Assembly: GCF_000423445.1 (NCBI RefSeq)
Contig: NZ_KE384019.1
Span: 325,404-389,403, forward strand
Reading direction: 5' to 3'
Length of the DNA stretch: 64,000 nt
DNA from: Acidipropionibacterium thoenii DSM 20276
GTDB lineage: Bacteria > Actinomycetota > Actinomycetes > Propionibacteriales > Propionibacteriaceae
Shown here: one piece after another, positions 31,075-39,216 of the stretch
Layout: each line of letters starts with the position of its first letter
Numbering within the stretch: the stretch's first letter is position 1
Made by a program: the position numbers and the translations under genes
Notes under the pieces: model-generated
What the model was told of the DNA's origin: nothing
The model's database searches: none
Seen by the model: only the letters and a program-made list of their open reading frames with translations

Positions 31075-31989
31075 ATGAGCGAACATCCACCATTCAGCAC
31101 AGGAGCAGGGATCGAGGTGAACCACCTCACCCGGCGCTACGGCGACCTGCTGGCTGTCGACCAGGTGAGTTTCACCGTCCCGCCAGGAACCATGACCGGT
31201 TTCGTCGGGGCCAACGGCGCCGGCAAGACCACCACGATGCGGATGATCGTCGGCGTACTGGCGATCACCGACGGCGAGGTGAGCTTCAACGGGCGCCCGA
31301 TCACCGCCGCCGACCGCCGCCGGATCGGCTACATGCCCGAGGAACGCGGCCTCTACCCCAAGCAGCCGGTGATCGACCAGTTGGTCTACCTGGGCCGGAT
31401 CCGCGGGGTCGGGGCCCAGAACGCCCACGACCAGGCGATGGACTACCTGGACCGGTTCGGGCTGGCCGGACGTGCCAAGGACAAGGTGGAGGCGCTGTCG
31501 CTGGGCAACCAGCAACGGGTCCAGGTGACCGCCGCGCTGCTCGGCGACCCGGTGGCCCTGATCCTCGACGAGCCCTTCTCGGGGCTGGACCCGGTGGCCG
31601 TCGAGGCGATGGCCGAGGTGCTGCGCGAGCGGAGCGCGGCAGGCGTGCCGGTGCTGTTCAGCTCCCACCAGCTCGACCTGGTCGAACGGCTCTGCGACCG
31701 GCTGGTGATCCTCGACGGCGGGCGGGTGGTGGCCGCCGGCTCCACCGATGAGCTGCGTTCGGGTGGGCCGCGGCGCCACCGGATCTCGGCCAGCACCGAC
31801 CTGGGCTGGCTGCGCACCAGCCAGGGGGTCGATGTCGTCGATCTGGACGGCACCACCGCCGTCGTGCACTTCACCGAACCGGGGGCCGACCAGGCCGTCC
31901 TCGCCGAGGCGATGAGCCGCGGCGAGATCACCGAGTTCTCCCGAATCATCCCCAGCCTGTCCGAGATCTACCGAGAGGCGGCATCATGA
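31075..31989 (+). CDS. ABC transporter ATP-binding protein (NatA/DUF4162 type)
   Basis: ATPase subunit of an ABC-2 type exporter, 304 residues. Walker A GANGAGKTT, Walker B VALILDEPFSGLDP, D-loop and H-loop (VLFSSHQLDLVERL) are present; the signature motif reads LSLGNQQRVQ, a variation of LSGGQ seen in the NatA/drug exporter group. The C-terminal 90 residues match the DUF4162 domain common to these subunits. It is followed by the permease with an ATGA overlap. TGGAAT six bases before the ATG points to a leaderless transcript. Adjacent kinase and response regulator suggest that a two-component signal induces it. Confidence 0.92.
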   Translation: MSEHPPFSTGAGIEVNHLTRRYGDLLAVDQVSFTVPPGTMTGFVGANGAGKTTTMRMIVGVLAITDGEVSFNGRPITAADRRRIGYMPEERGLYPKQPVIDQLVYLGRIRGVGAQNAHDQAMDYLDRFGLAGRAKDKVEALSLGNQQRVQVTAALLGDPVALILDEPFSGLDPVAVEAMAEVLRERSAAGVPVLFSSHQLDLVERLCDRLVILDGGRVVAAGSTDELRSGGPRRHRISASTDLGWLRTSQGVDVVDLDGTTAVVHFTEPGADQAVLAEAMSRGEITEFSRIIPSLSEIYREAAS

Positions 31990-33236
31990 GCAACCCCACC
32001 ACCCGCACCGAGGCCGGCCCCCCAGAAGTCCTCGCGGATCGCAGCACCCGCACCCTCTGGCAGGTCGTGATGGGCCGCGAGATCTCCGCGAAGCTCCACG
32101 ACAAGGCCTTCATCACCTCGACCGTGAGCACCCTGCTGCTGGTGATCGTGGGCTTCGCGGTCTCCATCCTGCTGGCCGGACGCTCCCAGACCACCACGGT
32201 CGCGGTGGTGGACGACCAGGGCGCCCGGATCGTGGCCGCTGCTCAGCAGCTCAACGCCGCATCGGGCTCCGATGACACCATCACGGCGGTGCGCGCCGAC
32301 TCGACCGCCAGGGCCGAGCAGCAGATGCGCGATGACGATGCCGACCTGGTCCTGGACCGGCAGGGCGACCAGTGGCGCCTCTCGGCCCTCAACGAGCCGC
32401 CGGCGCTGGGATCCGGGGCGACCAGGGCGCTGTCCCAGGCGGTCGCCGATTCCGCCCTGGCCGCCAACGCCCGATCCCTGGGCGTCTCACCGGAGCGGCT
32501 GGTGGCCGGGACCTCGCTCAGACTGGCAAGCCTGGGCAGCGATCAGGACGCCGAGAAGCAGGCCGCCGCCAGAGTCCTCGGGGTGGCCTTCGCCGTGCTG
32601 TTCTACCTGTCGATGATCATCTTCGGTTATGCCATCGCGAACTCGGTGGTCGAGGAGAAGCAGTCGCGGATCGCCGAGATCCTGCTCACCGCGGTGCCCT
32701 CCCGTCAGCTGCTGCTCGGGAAGATCCTCGGCAACACCGTGCTGGCGATGGGGCAGATGGTGCTCATCGTCGGGGTGGCGCTGGCCGGACTGTCCTTCTC
32801 GCCGTGGAAGGAGTACCTCAGCCTGGTGACCGCTCCGGCCCTGTGGTTCCTGGTCTACTTCGTGGTCGGGTTCATGGCGCTGGCCTGCCTGTGGGCGGCG
32901 GCCGGGGCACTGGCAGGGCGCGTCGAGGACGTCTCCTCGACGTCGATGCCGCTGCTGATGGTGGTGATGGCGGTCTACTTCTACGGTCTGCTGTCCTCGG
33001 GCTCCTCCCAGGTGATCGCCTCCTACATCCCGGTCGCCTCGGCGATCGCGATGCCCACCCGCCTGGTGAGCGGATCGGCGGCCTGGTGGGAGCCGATCGC
33101 CTCGATCCTGGTGTCGTTGATCTTCTCGGCCCTGACGATCTGGGTGGGGGAGCGGATCTACCGCCGCGCGATCCTCCAGACCGGCGGCAGGATGGGTGTC
33201 AAGGCCGCCTGGCGCAACACCGACGTGGTCCGCTGA
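31986..33236 (+). CDS. ABC-2 family transporter permease (NatB-like)
   Basis: Membrane subunit of the exporter, 416 residues. Topology is the NatB/ABC-2 pattern: a first transmembrane segment at about 44-65 (TVSTLLLVIVGFAVSILLAG), a large extracytoplasmic domain of about 150 residues, then five to six helices, including FLVYFVVGFMALACLWAAAG, and the family motif NSVVEEKQSRIAEILLTAVP. The substrate might be a peptide, sodium ion or drug; NatAB exports sodium in Bacillus, but that is not implied here. Its stop abuts the convergent YhhQ gene directly, so a terminator must overlap one of the coding regions. Confidence 0.88.
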   Translation: MSNPTTRTEAGPPEVLADRSTRTLWQVVMGREISAKLHDKAFITSTVSTLLLVIVGFAVSILLAGRSQTTTVAVVDDQGARIVAAAQQLNAASGSDDTITAVRADSTARAEQQMRDDDADLVLDRQGDQWRLSALNEPPALGSGATRALSQAVADSALAANARSLGVSPERLVAGTSLRLASLGSDQDAEKQAAARVLGVAFAVLFYLSMIIFGYAIANSVVEEKQSRIAEILLTAVPSRQLLLGKILGNTVLAMGQMVLIVGVALAGLSFSPWKEYLSLVTAPALWFLVYFVVGFMALACLWAAAGALAGRVEDVSSTSMPLLMVVMAVYFYGLLSSGSSQVIASYIPVASAIAMPTRLVSGSAAWWEPIASILVSLIFSALTIWVGERIYRRAILQTGGRMGVKAAWRNTDVVR

Positions 33237-33950
33237 TCAGGCCTCCCCGGCTGCGGCGAGCTGCTCCTGGTAGCTCGGCTCGCGCTTCTTGACCCAGCCG
33301 ATCACCCGGGTGGTCACCGGGATCAGGGCGTACTCGACCAGGGTCTTCCACAGGAAGCCGAAGAAGGCGTAGTTGGCCCACTGGCCGAAGGAGGTGATCC
33401 CGACCACCGGGGCCGCGATGGTGCAGAAGATCACGGTGTCGACGGCCTCGCCGACCCCGGTGGAGCCCATCAGCCGGCCCACCAGGCCGCGCTCCCGATA
33501 GCGGGCCTTGAGCCTGACCATGATGAGGGAGTTGGTCATCTGGCCGGCCACGAAGGCACACAGGCTGGCCAGCACGATCTGCCACACCGGGCCCAGGGCA
33601 CCGGCGATGGCAGCATCGTGCTGGGTCGAGTAGGCGTCCGAGAAGCCCGGCAGGGCGATGATCAGCCAGAAGCACAGCACCGCGAAGACGGCCATCGCGA
33701 ATCCCATGAAGATGCCACGCCGGGCCGCCCTCAGCCCGTAGATCTCGGTGGTGATGTCGCCGAGCACATAGGCCAACGGGAACAGGAAGAACCCGCCGTC
33801 GGTGGTGATCGGGCCGAGCTGGACGCCCTTGGACCCGCCGATATTGGAGATGATGACCACCACGCACATCAGGGTGAGCACGATGTCGTAGTGGCTGGAG
33901 CCACGGTCGGCGTAGACGGGTTCTGGGTGCGGTGCCGGTTGATCTGTCAC
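33237..33950 (-). CDS. Queuosine precursor transporter (YhhQ/DUF165)
   Basis: Integral membrane protein of 237 residues with six predicted helices and the YhhQ motifs: VVIISNIGGSKGVQL, GGFFLFPLAYVLGDITTEIY and CAFVAGQMTNSLIMVRLKAR. In E. coli YhhQ imports preQ0/preQ1 for queuosine. Together with tgt in the same region this predicts scavenging of a queuosine precursor rather than synthesis. The GTG at 33950 gives the family-like N-terminus TDQPAPHPEP; start not certain. Convergent, immediately after the ABC permease stop with no gap. Confidence 0.88.
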   Translation of the reverse strand: MTDQPAPHPEPVYADRGSSHYDIVLTLMCVVVIISNIGGSKGVQLGPITTDGGFFLFPLAYVLGDITTEIYGLRAARRGIFMGFAMAVFAVLCFWLIIALPGFSDAYSTQHDAAIAGALGPVWQIVLASLCAFVAGQMTNSLIMVRLKARYRERGLVGRLMGSTGVGEAVDTVIFCTIAAPVVGITSFGQWANYAFFGFLWKTLVEYALIPVTTRVIGWVKKREPSYQEQLAAAGEA

Positions 33951-34003
33951 GAGGCGACATCGTAACCGGTCGGCAGATGCCCAGCGGTGGGTGCCTGGGC
34001 TCC

Positions 34004-34009
34004 TACACT
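34004..34009 (+). promoter_or_regulatory. -10 hexamer TACACT for leaderless pip
   Basis: TACACT is six bases before the pip ATG at 34016, and no Shine-Dalgarno is found. Confidence 0.45.
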
Positions 34010-34015
34010 TCCCCC

Positions 34016-35035
34016 ATGACAGTGGCGACAGCGGAGTTCCAGATCGGCCCCGAGCGGCGTCTGTATCCCGAGATCGAGCCCTACGACACCCGGATGCTCG
34101 ACGTCGGTGAGGGTCAGTCGATCTACCTCGAGCAGTGCGGCAACCCCGATGGCAAGCCCACGGTCTTCCTGCACGGCGGCCCGGGTGGGGGAGGCGGCAC
34201 TGAGCGGCGTCGGTTCTTCAACCCGCAGGCCTACCGGATCGTGGTGATCGATCAGCGTGGTTGCGGGGAGTCGATCCCGCATGTCTCCCAGGCCCGCACC
34301 CCGGCCGAGATGGCCTCCAACACCACCTGGAAGCTGATCTCCGATCTGGAGAAGGTGCGCACCGAGCTGGGCATCCGGCGGTGGCAGGTCTTCGGCGGGT
34401 CCTGGGGCTCCTGCCTGGCGCTGGCCTACGCCCAGACCCATCCCGAGCGGGTCAGCGAGTTGGTGCTGCGCGGGATCTTCACGCTGCGCCGGTCAGAACT
34501 GGACTGGTTCTACAACGGCGGCGCCTCGGCCATCTACCCCGACCTGTGGGAGAGGTTCTGCCAGCCGCTGCGCGAGGCCGGCCACGACTTCTCACGAGAC
34601 AACATCGCGGCATACTTCGATCTGCTGTGGGATCCCGATCCGGCGGTCCACGGGCCGGCCGCGCTGGCCTGGGCCGACTGGGAGGATGCCACCACCAAAC
34701 TCTGCTACCAGGCCCCCGACGTGCCCGAGGGCGGGGACCCGCAGTTCGATCTGGCCTTCGCAAGGATCGAGAACCACTACTTCATCCATCACGGCTTCAT
34801 GGCCGAGGGACAACTGATCCGTGACGCCGGGAAACTGGCCGGCATCCCGACCGCCATCGTCCAGGGCCGCTACGACATGTGCTGCCCACCGACCACCGCG
34901 TGGGATCTCAAGAAGGCGCTGCCGAGCGCCGACCTACGGATCGTGATGGGCGGTCACTCCGCCTTCGAGCCGCTGCTGTGCTCCGAGCTGGTCAAGGTCT
35001 GCGACGAGTTCGACGGCATCACCGCGACCCGGTAG
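34016..35035 (+). CDS. pip: Proline iminopeptidase
   Basis: Alpha/beta-hydrolase of 339 residues that removes N-terminal proline from peptides; the enzyme is well known in propionibacteria, where it releases free proline. Oxyanion hole HGGPGGG, nucleophile elbow GGSWGS (catalytic Ser), the downstream acid in QGRYDMCCP and the catalytic His in GGHSAFEP are all present, as is the family DQRGCGES block. The cap region is intact, length as expected. It begins with ATG at 34016 and ends 82 bases inside the convergent ArsR gene, an unusually long tail-to-tail overlap. Confidence 0.94.
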   Translation: MTVATAEFQIGPERRLYPEIEPYDTRMLDVGEGQSIYLEQCGNPDGKPTVFLHGGPGGGGGTERRRFFNPQAYRIVVIDQRGCGESIPHVSQARTPAEMASNTTWKLISDLEKVRTELGIRRWQVFGGSWGSCLALAYAQTHPERVSELVLRGIFTLRRSELDWFYNGGASAIYPDLWERFCQPLREAGHDFSRDNIAAYFDLLWDPDPAVHGPAALAWADWEDATTKLCYQAPDVPEGGDPQFDLAFARIENHYFIHHGFMAEGQLIRDAGKLAGIPTAIVQGRYDMCCPPTTAWDLKKALPSADLRIVMGGHSAFEPLLCSELVKVCDEFDGITATR

Positions 35036-35610
35036 TCGAAGATCTCGAGGCCCTCGTCGTGGTGGGCGCGGTGCTCCTGGGAGGTGAGGTCGGCCTGCTG
35101 GAAGAGCTCACCGACGGCCCGGACCAGCTCCCGGGCCTCCTCGGTGGTGAGCACCATCCGGCTGGTCATGTTGAGTCCGGGCAACCCGGCCGCCTCGGCG
35201 GCGGCTGCCCGGAAGATGGAGAAGACGCCGGCGGTCTCCGCCGACTCGATCTGGTCCAGTGCCGTCAGAACGACGTCCCCACCGGGCAGGGCGCTGATCT
35301 GCGAGGGCTTGATGCTCAACCCGTGCCAGTCGTCGATCACCCACCAGGTCTCCCGGCTGTCATGACTGCCGGCGGGTTCGGTGGTGTGGGCCACGCCGAT
35401 CCTGGCCAGCTGGCGCAGGTGGTATGACACCGAGTTGGCCGGTTCCCCGATCGCGGCGGCGATGTCGGAGACCCGCATCGCGTCGCTGACCATCAAGGTC
35501 CGCACGATCTTCCTGCGTACCGGCTGGGCGAGGGACTTGAGCACCTCGAGGGCGCGCTCGGCGCTGGGGCGCTCGGGTCCGTGGTCGGGCTGCCGCTGCT
35601 GGTCGCTCAC
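34954..35610 (-). CDS. ArsR-family winged-helix transcription regulator
   Basis: Regulator of 218 residues. The N-terminal part (about 20-90) is the ArsR-type wHTH: LKSLAQPVRRKIVRTLMVSD, DIAAAIGEPANSVSYHLRQL, and HTTEPAGSHDSRETWW. The remaining 120 residues are helical and without a recognised ligand domain. It starts at GTG overlapping the stop of the MFS gene by four bases, so the pair forms one operon with the regulator second. It likely represses the operon through the repeats upstream of the MFS gene; that is inference. Its 3' end lies inside the convergent pip gene. Confidence 0.85.
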   Translation of the reverse strand: MSDQQRQPDHGPERPSAERALEVLKSLAQPVRRKIVRTLMVSDAMRVSDIAAAIGEPANSVSYHLRQLARIGVAHTTEPAGSHDSRETWWVIDDWHGLSIKPSQISALPGGDVVLTALDQIESAETAGVFSIFRAAAAEAAGLPGLNMTSRMVLTTEEARELVRAVGELFQQADLTSQEHRAHHDEGLEIFDYRVAVMPSNSSQTLTSSEHSSGSKAE

Positions 35611-36881
35611 GGCTCCACGGTAGCGGTCTGCCAGCGGTCGGGAGCCGGCAGCTCCCGCAGCTGCCGGTGAGTCAGCATCAGCACTGCTGCCATCGGGAAC
35701 AGCACCGCGGTGCAGGCCAGTGTGGAGGCTGCACCCAGATACTGCAGACCCACTCCGGTGGCTGCCGGCACCAGCGCCGGCACCGACTGCTGGACCAGGG
35801 CCAGGGCGGCCAGGGTCCTGCCCTGGAGCTCGTCGGGGATGATCGACTGGAAGTACCCGCCCATCGCTCCGTTGATGGCCGGGATGAGCAGCCCCACCAG
35901 GCCGAAGGATGCGACCACGACCGGAACCGACTGGTTCAGGGAGACCGGTATCAGCAGAGCCGAGCAGAGGATGAAGGCCGTCACGACCAGTCGACCGGTG
36001 GGCACGGCACGGATCAGTCGCTGGGCGAACGGGGCTCCGACCAGCATCCCGGCTGCCATCACCGAGTCGATGAGACCGATCCGCCAGGTCGGCACGCCGC
36101 GGTGCTGCAGGGTGAGGGTGATGCCGACGTACAGCGCCGACAGGCCGGCGTTGACGCAGATCAGCGCCGGGATGATCCGCCGCAGCAATGGATTGCGCAC
36201 CACCAGGGTGAACCCCGCAAGGGCCTGCGGCAGCCAGCCGGTCGGGTCCCCGGGCCGATCGGCCCGGGGCTGACGGTTCGGCCTCAGGTCGGCGCGGATG
36301 AGACAGGTGCACAGGATCTGCAGCAGCGACCCGAGGGCGGCGGTCAGGAAGGGCAGCGCGTAGGACAGGCCCATCAGCAGGCCGGACAGCGGCGGTGCGG
36401 CGAGGCTGATGGCCCCGTCGCGACCCTGGTTCGAGGCGACCGCCCGTGGCAGCTCCTCGGAGCTGACGACAGATTTGAGGGCGGCATCTGCCGCAGCTGC
36501 GAACAACCCGCTGACGGTCCCCGAGGCGACGCCTATCAGGTAGAGCACCGCAACACTGAGGGCACCGGTCCACCACGCGACGGCGGCCCCGGCGTATACC
36601 ACCAGCCGGAGCACCCCCGAGACCATGAGGGAGGTCCGGCGGTCCCAGCGGTCGACCAGCACGCCGCCGGGCACCATCGCCACCATCGAGACCACCGTGG
36701 AGACCGTCGCGACCAGCCCCGCCTGGCTGAAGGAGCCGGTCACCGCATAGGCGATGAGAGTCATGGCGAATCCGCGGATCGCGCTGCCGAACTGCCAACT
36801 GGTGTCGGCTGCGAGCCAGGCGAGGTAGTCCCGATTGCTGCGCAGGGCTGTGGAGGCGGCGGCGCCTGTGACGGTGGTCAT
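35607..36881 (-). CDS. MFS transporter
   Basis: Major facilitator superfamily exporter, 424 residues, about 12 transmembrane helices. Motif A in the second loop is recognisable as PGGVLVDRWDRRTSLMVSG, and the second half has the related GAPFAQRLIRAVPTGRL region. The overall pattern (LSRDYLAWL-type start, MFS_3-like) resembles EntS or macrolide-efflux transporters. Substrate not predictable. It is the first gene of an operon with the ArsR regulator. The ATG at 36881 is preceded by TATCGT with a six-base gap, so its mRNA is probably leaderless. Confidence 0.87.
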   Translation of the reverse strand: MTTVTGAAASTALRSNRDYLAWLAADTSWQFGSAIRGFAMTLIAYAVTGSFSQAGLVATVSTVVSMVAMVPGGVLVDRWDRRTSLMVSGVLRLVVYAGAAVAWWTGALSVAVLYLIGVASGTVSGLFAAAADAALKSVVSSEELPRAVASNQGRDGAISLAAPPLSGLLMGLSYALPFLTAALGSLLQILCTCLIRADLRPNRQPRADRPGDPTGWLPQALAGFTLVVRNPLLRRIIPALICVNAGLSALYVGITLTLQHRGVPTWRIGLIDSVMAAGMLVGAPFAQRLIRAVPTGRLVVTAFILCSALLIPVSLNQSVPVVVASFGLVGLLIPAINGAMGGYFQSIIPDELQGRTLAALALVQQSVPALVPAATGVGLQYLGAASTLACTAVLFPMAAVLMLTHRQLRELPAPDRWQTATVEP

Positions 36882-36887
36882 GGGTCC

Positions 36888-36916
36888 ACGATAGATTCAC
36901 AAGAATCATTGCGCAA
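36888..36916 (-). promoter_or_regulatory. MFS-ArsR operon promoter (leaderless)
   Basis: Reading the minus strand: TTGCGC (36911-36916), a 17-base spacer, TATCGT (36888-36893), six bases, ATG. Both hexamers are fair matches, and the spacing is optimal. The promoter is overlapped by the 14-base tandem repeat at 36900-36927. Confidence 0.6.
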
Positions 36917-36927
36917 GAACTATTGCG
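36900..36927. repeat. Tandem 14-bp repeats, candidate ArsR operator
   Basis: CAAGAATCATTGCG and CAAGAACTATTGCG stand head to tail with two mismatches. A GATTC-ACAA-GAATC palindrome (36895-36908) partly overlaps. The A/T-rich patch covers the spacer and -35 region of the MFS promoter, an ideal place for repression by the product of the operon's ArsR gene. Confidence 0.6.
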
Positions 36928-36967
36928 TAACCTTCGGGGGCGACAGGTCGCGGTAGCCTGTTGGGCC

Positions 36968-37573
36968 ATGACGGATGCAACACTGCGGTCAATCCGGGTT
37001 AGGTTCGATGCCGGGGCGGACAGCTACGACTCGTCGGCGATGCACCGGGCGCTGGCGCACGAGGTGGCCTCTTTCGTGGATCCGGGCCGGGGAAGTGCAG
37101 TACTTGATGTTGCGACCGGTACCGGTCTGGTGCTGAGGGCACTGGCCCAACTCTGTCCGGATGGAGGACTGCAGATGGCCGGCATCGACATCTCACCCCG
37201 GATGCTCGAGGTGGCGCGCAGACACCTTCCCCATGCCGCCCTCGCCGTGGGTGATGCTGCTGCTCTGCCGTTCGCTACCGATTCCTTCGATCTGGTCACC
37301 TGCGTGGCCGCGCTGCATCTCATCCCCGACGTCCCGGCGATGACCGACGAGTGCGCCCGGGTGCTGAGATCAGGTGGCCGTGTGGTGACGGCGACCTTCG
37401 TCGCCTCCGACCCCGTCGGGCACGGTCGCCCGAATCCGGCTCGGGAGCGTTTCGACAGCCTCGACAAGACCGCGGCGGCCCTCGGGCCATCCGGTTTCGA
37501 AGCGGTCCGGCACCGCATCTTCCGGCACGGGAAGGACGCCGTTCTCATCGCAGAGTGGAGCTGCTCCCGATGA
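36968..37573 (+). CDS. Class I SAM-dependent methyltransferase
   Basis: Small-molecule methyltransferase of the Methyltransf_11/UbiE-like type, 201 residues. SAM motif I is VLDVATGTGLVLRALA, the acidic residue after strand 2 is in MAGIDISPRMLEVARRHLP, motif II is FDLVTCVAALHLIPD and motif III ECARVLRSGGRVVTATF. No substrate-binding feature is diagnostic. It is divergent from the MFS operon; TAGCCT lies eight bases before the ATG, suggesting a leaderless mRNA that shares the regulatory region containing the 14-base repeats. Confidence 0.85.
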   Translation: MTDATLRSIRVRFDAGADSYDSSAMHRALAHEVASFVDPGRGSAVLDVATGTGLVLRALAQLCPDGGLQMAGIDISPRMLEVARRHLPHAALAVGDAAALPFATDSFDLVTCVAALHLIPDVPAMTDECARVLRSGGRVVTATFVASDPVGHGRPNPARERFDSLDKTAAALGPSGFEAVRHRIFRHGKDAVLIAEWSCSR

Positions 37574-37592
37574 ACCGCAGAGGAGTGTGACC

Positions 37593-37919
37593 TCAGCCGT
37601 CGAGGTCGACACCGGCCTGCCTGGCCTGGCCGACCAGCTCGAGGAGGGCCGACGGGTCGGAGAGGTAGCCGTCCAGCCAGGGCGCCAGGGTCTCCAGGAT
37701 GGAGCGGTCGCCTCTGGCCGAGAACATCGTCGGGGTCGCGACGAGCTCGAGCTCGGATGCCTGGGGGAATGCGTACTCCACCAGGCTCGCCCAGAACTGA
37801 CCAGTGGGTCGATGGCCGTCCTGGGCGATCGTCTCGGCGACCTGGTGCCGGGCGACATCGATGTTCACCGAGGAACCACCGTCGTAGTCGGTCACTGTGA
37901 TGGGATCAGTCTCACTCAT
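37593..37919 (-). CDS. Small acidic protein, possibly Imm51-type immunity protein
   Basis: Cytosolic protein of 108 residues, acidic, no signal or membrane segment. The pattern GHRPTGQFWASLVEYAFPQA, then ELELVATPTMFSARGDRSIL and an ETLAPWLDGYLSDPSALLELV helix resembles the Imm51 immunity-protein family (conserved N-G-x-FW, D-x-E/T-x-MF, then helical DP segment). Immunity proteins of this family protect against polymorphic-toxin effectors. No toxin gene is adjacent: a methyltransferase converges on it and a kinase-fold gene lies upstream on the same strand. The family call is a pattern match only, so the function remains open. Confidence 0.5.
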   Translation of the reverse strand: MSETDPITVTDYDGGSSVNIDVARHQVAETIAQDGHRPTGQFWASLVEYAFPQASELELVATPTMFSARGDRSILETLAPWLDGYLSDPSALLELVGQARQAGVDLDG

Positions 37920-38003
37920 GACTCCATCGATACCAGCCCGGGGGTCGCGCAGCAGTGAGGTCTCACCGGGACTGCCGGCCGCCAGTGGCTGCGGTACGCA
38001 GCT

Positions 38004-39119
38004 TCAGCCGGGCTGGAAACAGGGATAGCCGGGCAGCGCCTGGTCCCATCCCCATGCCGAGACGGCCGTCTCGGCGGCCTGCTCGCACAGTCCGGCGAGC
38101 ACCGGGGTGGCCGCCGCGGACTGGTCGGCGGCCGACCGCCACAGGCTCACCAACCGGGCGCGCCCACCAGAGAACCTGCCCGGGTCCTCGCGCCGCAGCA
38201 GCGGTTCCAGGGTGAGCTCGGTCATCTGAAGGGCGACGCTCATCGCGGCCAGCCCGGTCATCCGGTCCAGGTCGGGATCGTCCAGCAGATCGGCCAGCCC
38301 GTCGTGGGCTCCGGCGAACCCTGCGATCACCGCCTGCTGGAACTCCCCGGGAGTCGCCGCGAGCAGCCCGCTGGCCGGCCATGGCGTCATCAGATTGAGC
38401 AGATCCACCGCGATGTGGTGGTAGGAGGCCGCCTCGTAGTCGATCGCGCGAACCCTCCCGTCGGCGCCGATCATGAGATTGTCCGGGGCCGGATCGGCCT
38501 GGCTGCAGACCCGTCGGCCCTCGACGCCGGCCAGCTCGGCCAGTGTCTGGACCTCCTGGCCGGACGCCGCCACGCCGGCTGCAGGGATCCTCAGCGCCTC
38601 GCACAGCCTGGCCTGCCCCCGTTCCGGCAGCCGGGGGGAGGCCGGCCCGCCGGCGCTGCGAGACCCCGGGTCGGCCTGGCGCACCAGTTCGGTGAACCGC
38701 CCCACGGCGGTCCGGGAGGCCGCCAGCGCCCGGGCCGAGTCCCGACCCCAGGCCCAGGCGGCCGCCAGGGCGGCGCTGGCGTCGGAACCCGCCAGCAGAT
38801 CTGCCAGCGAGGGTCCGGATCCCAGATCCTCCATCACCACCACACCGGCATCCAGATCGGCGGCCAGCAGACCCGGCGCCCCGGGGATCGCGGCCAGCCC
38901 GGCCCATTCCCGAACGGCCCCGAATCCTCCGGAGTTGTGCGCCATCGCCCGCGACCGGAAGCACTTGGCGACCACCGTGCGGTCACCACCGGTGGCGGTG
39001 GTCGGCCCGTCCACCCAGCAGCGGGCCACCGTCGTCCTGATTCCCTCGCGCAGCACCCGGTTCACCGACAACTCGGTGCCCAGCGCGAACGCGGCGTCAT
39101 CGACCCAGCCAACACCCAT
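38004..39119 (-). CDS. Kinase-fold (APH-like) phosphotransferase with altered catalytic loop
   Basis: Protein of 371 residues of the aminoglycoside/choline kinase fold. The N-lobe shows a beta-strand Lys (RTVVAKCF) and VVVMEDLGSGPSLADLLAG hinge-like region; the catalytic loop is SQADPAPDNLMIG and the metal-binding motif is AIDYEAASYHH. Compared with the usual HGD-x4-N, the His is replaced by Gln (QADPAPDN) while Asp and Asn are kept, which may lower or alter activity. Substrate unknown. It is a single minus-strand gene divergent from phoH, with its ATG at 39119. Confidence 0.72.
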   Translation of the reverse strand: MGVGWVDDAAFALGTELSVNRVLREGIRTTVARCWVDGPTTATGGDRTVVAKCFRSRAMAHNSGGFGAVREWAGLAAIPGAPGLLAADLDAGVVVMEDLGSGPSLADLLAGSDASAALAAAWAWGRDSARALAASRTAVGRFTELVRQADPGSRSAGGPASPRLPERGQARLCEALRIPAAGVAASGQEVQTLAELAGVEGRRVCSQADPAPDNLMIGADGRVRAIDYEAASYHHIAVDLLNLMTPWPASGLLAATPGEFQQAVIAGFAGAHDGLADLLDDPDLDRMTGLAAMSVALQMTELTLEPLLRREDPGRFSGGRARLVSLWRSAADQSAAATPVLAGLCEQAAETAVSAWGWDQALPGYPCFQPG

Positions 39120-39159
39120 GGGTGATATTTCATCACGACTCGAGTTGGCCCATCACCGC

Positions 39160-39165
39160 TAGAAT
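39160..39165 (+). promoter_or_regulatory. -10 hexamer TAGAAT, phoH operon
   Basis: TAGAAT is a five-of-six match to the -10 consensus and lies about 50 bases before the proposed phoH start, leaving room for a short leader with AGGAG (39206-39210). No good -35 at the optimal spacing. Confidence 0.45.
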
Positions 39166-39216
39166 CGGGCTGTCAGATCGTTTCCCGTCCAGGCCAGCTT
39201 TTTTCAGGAGAGAACC

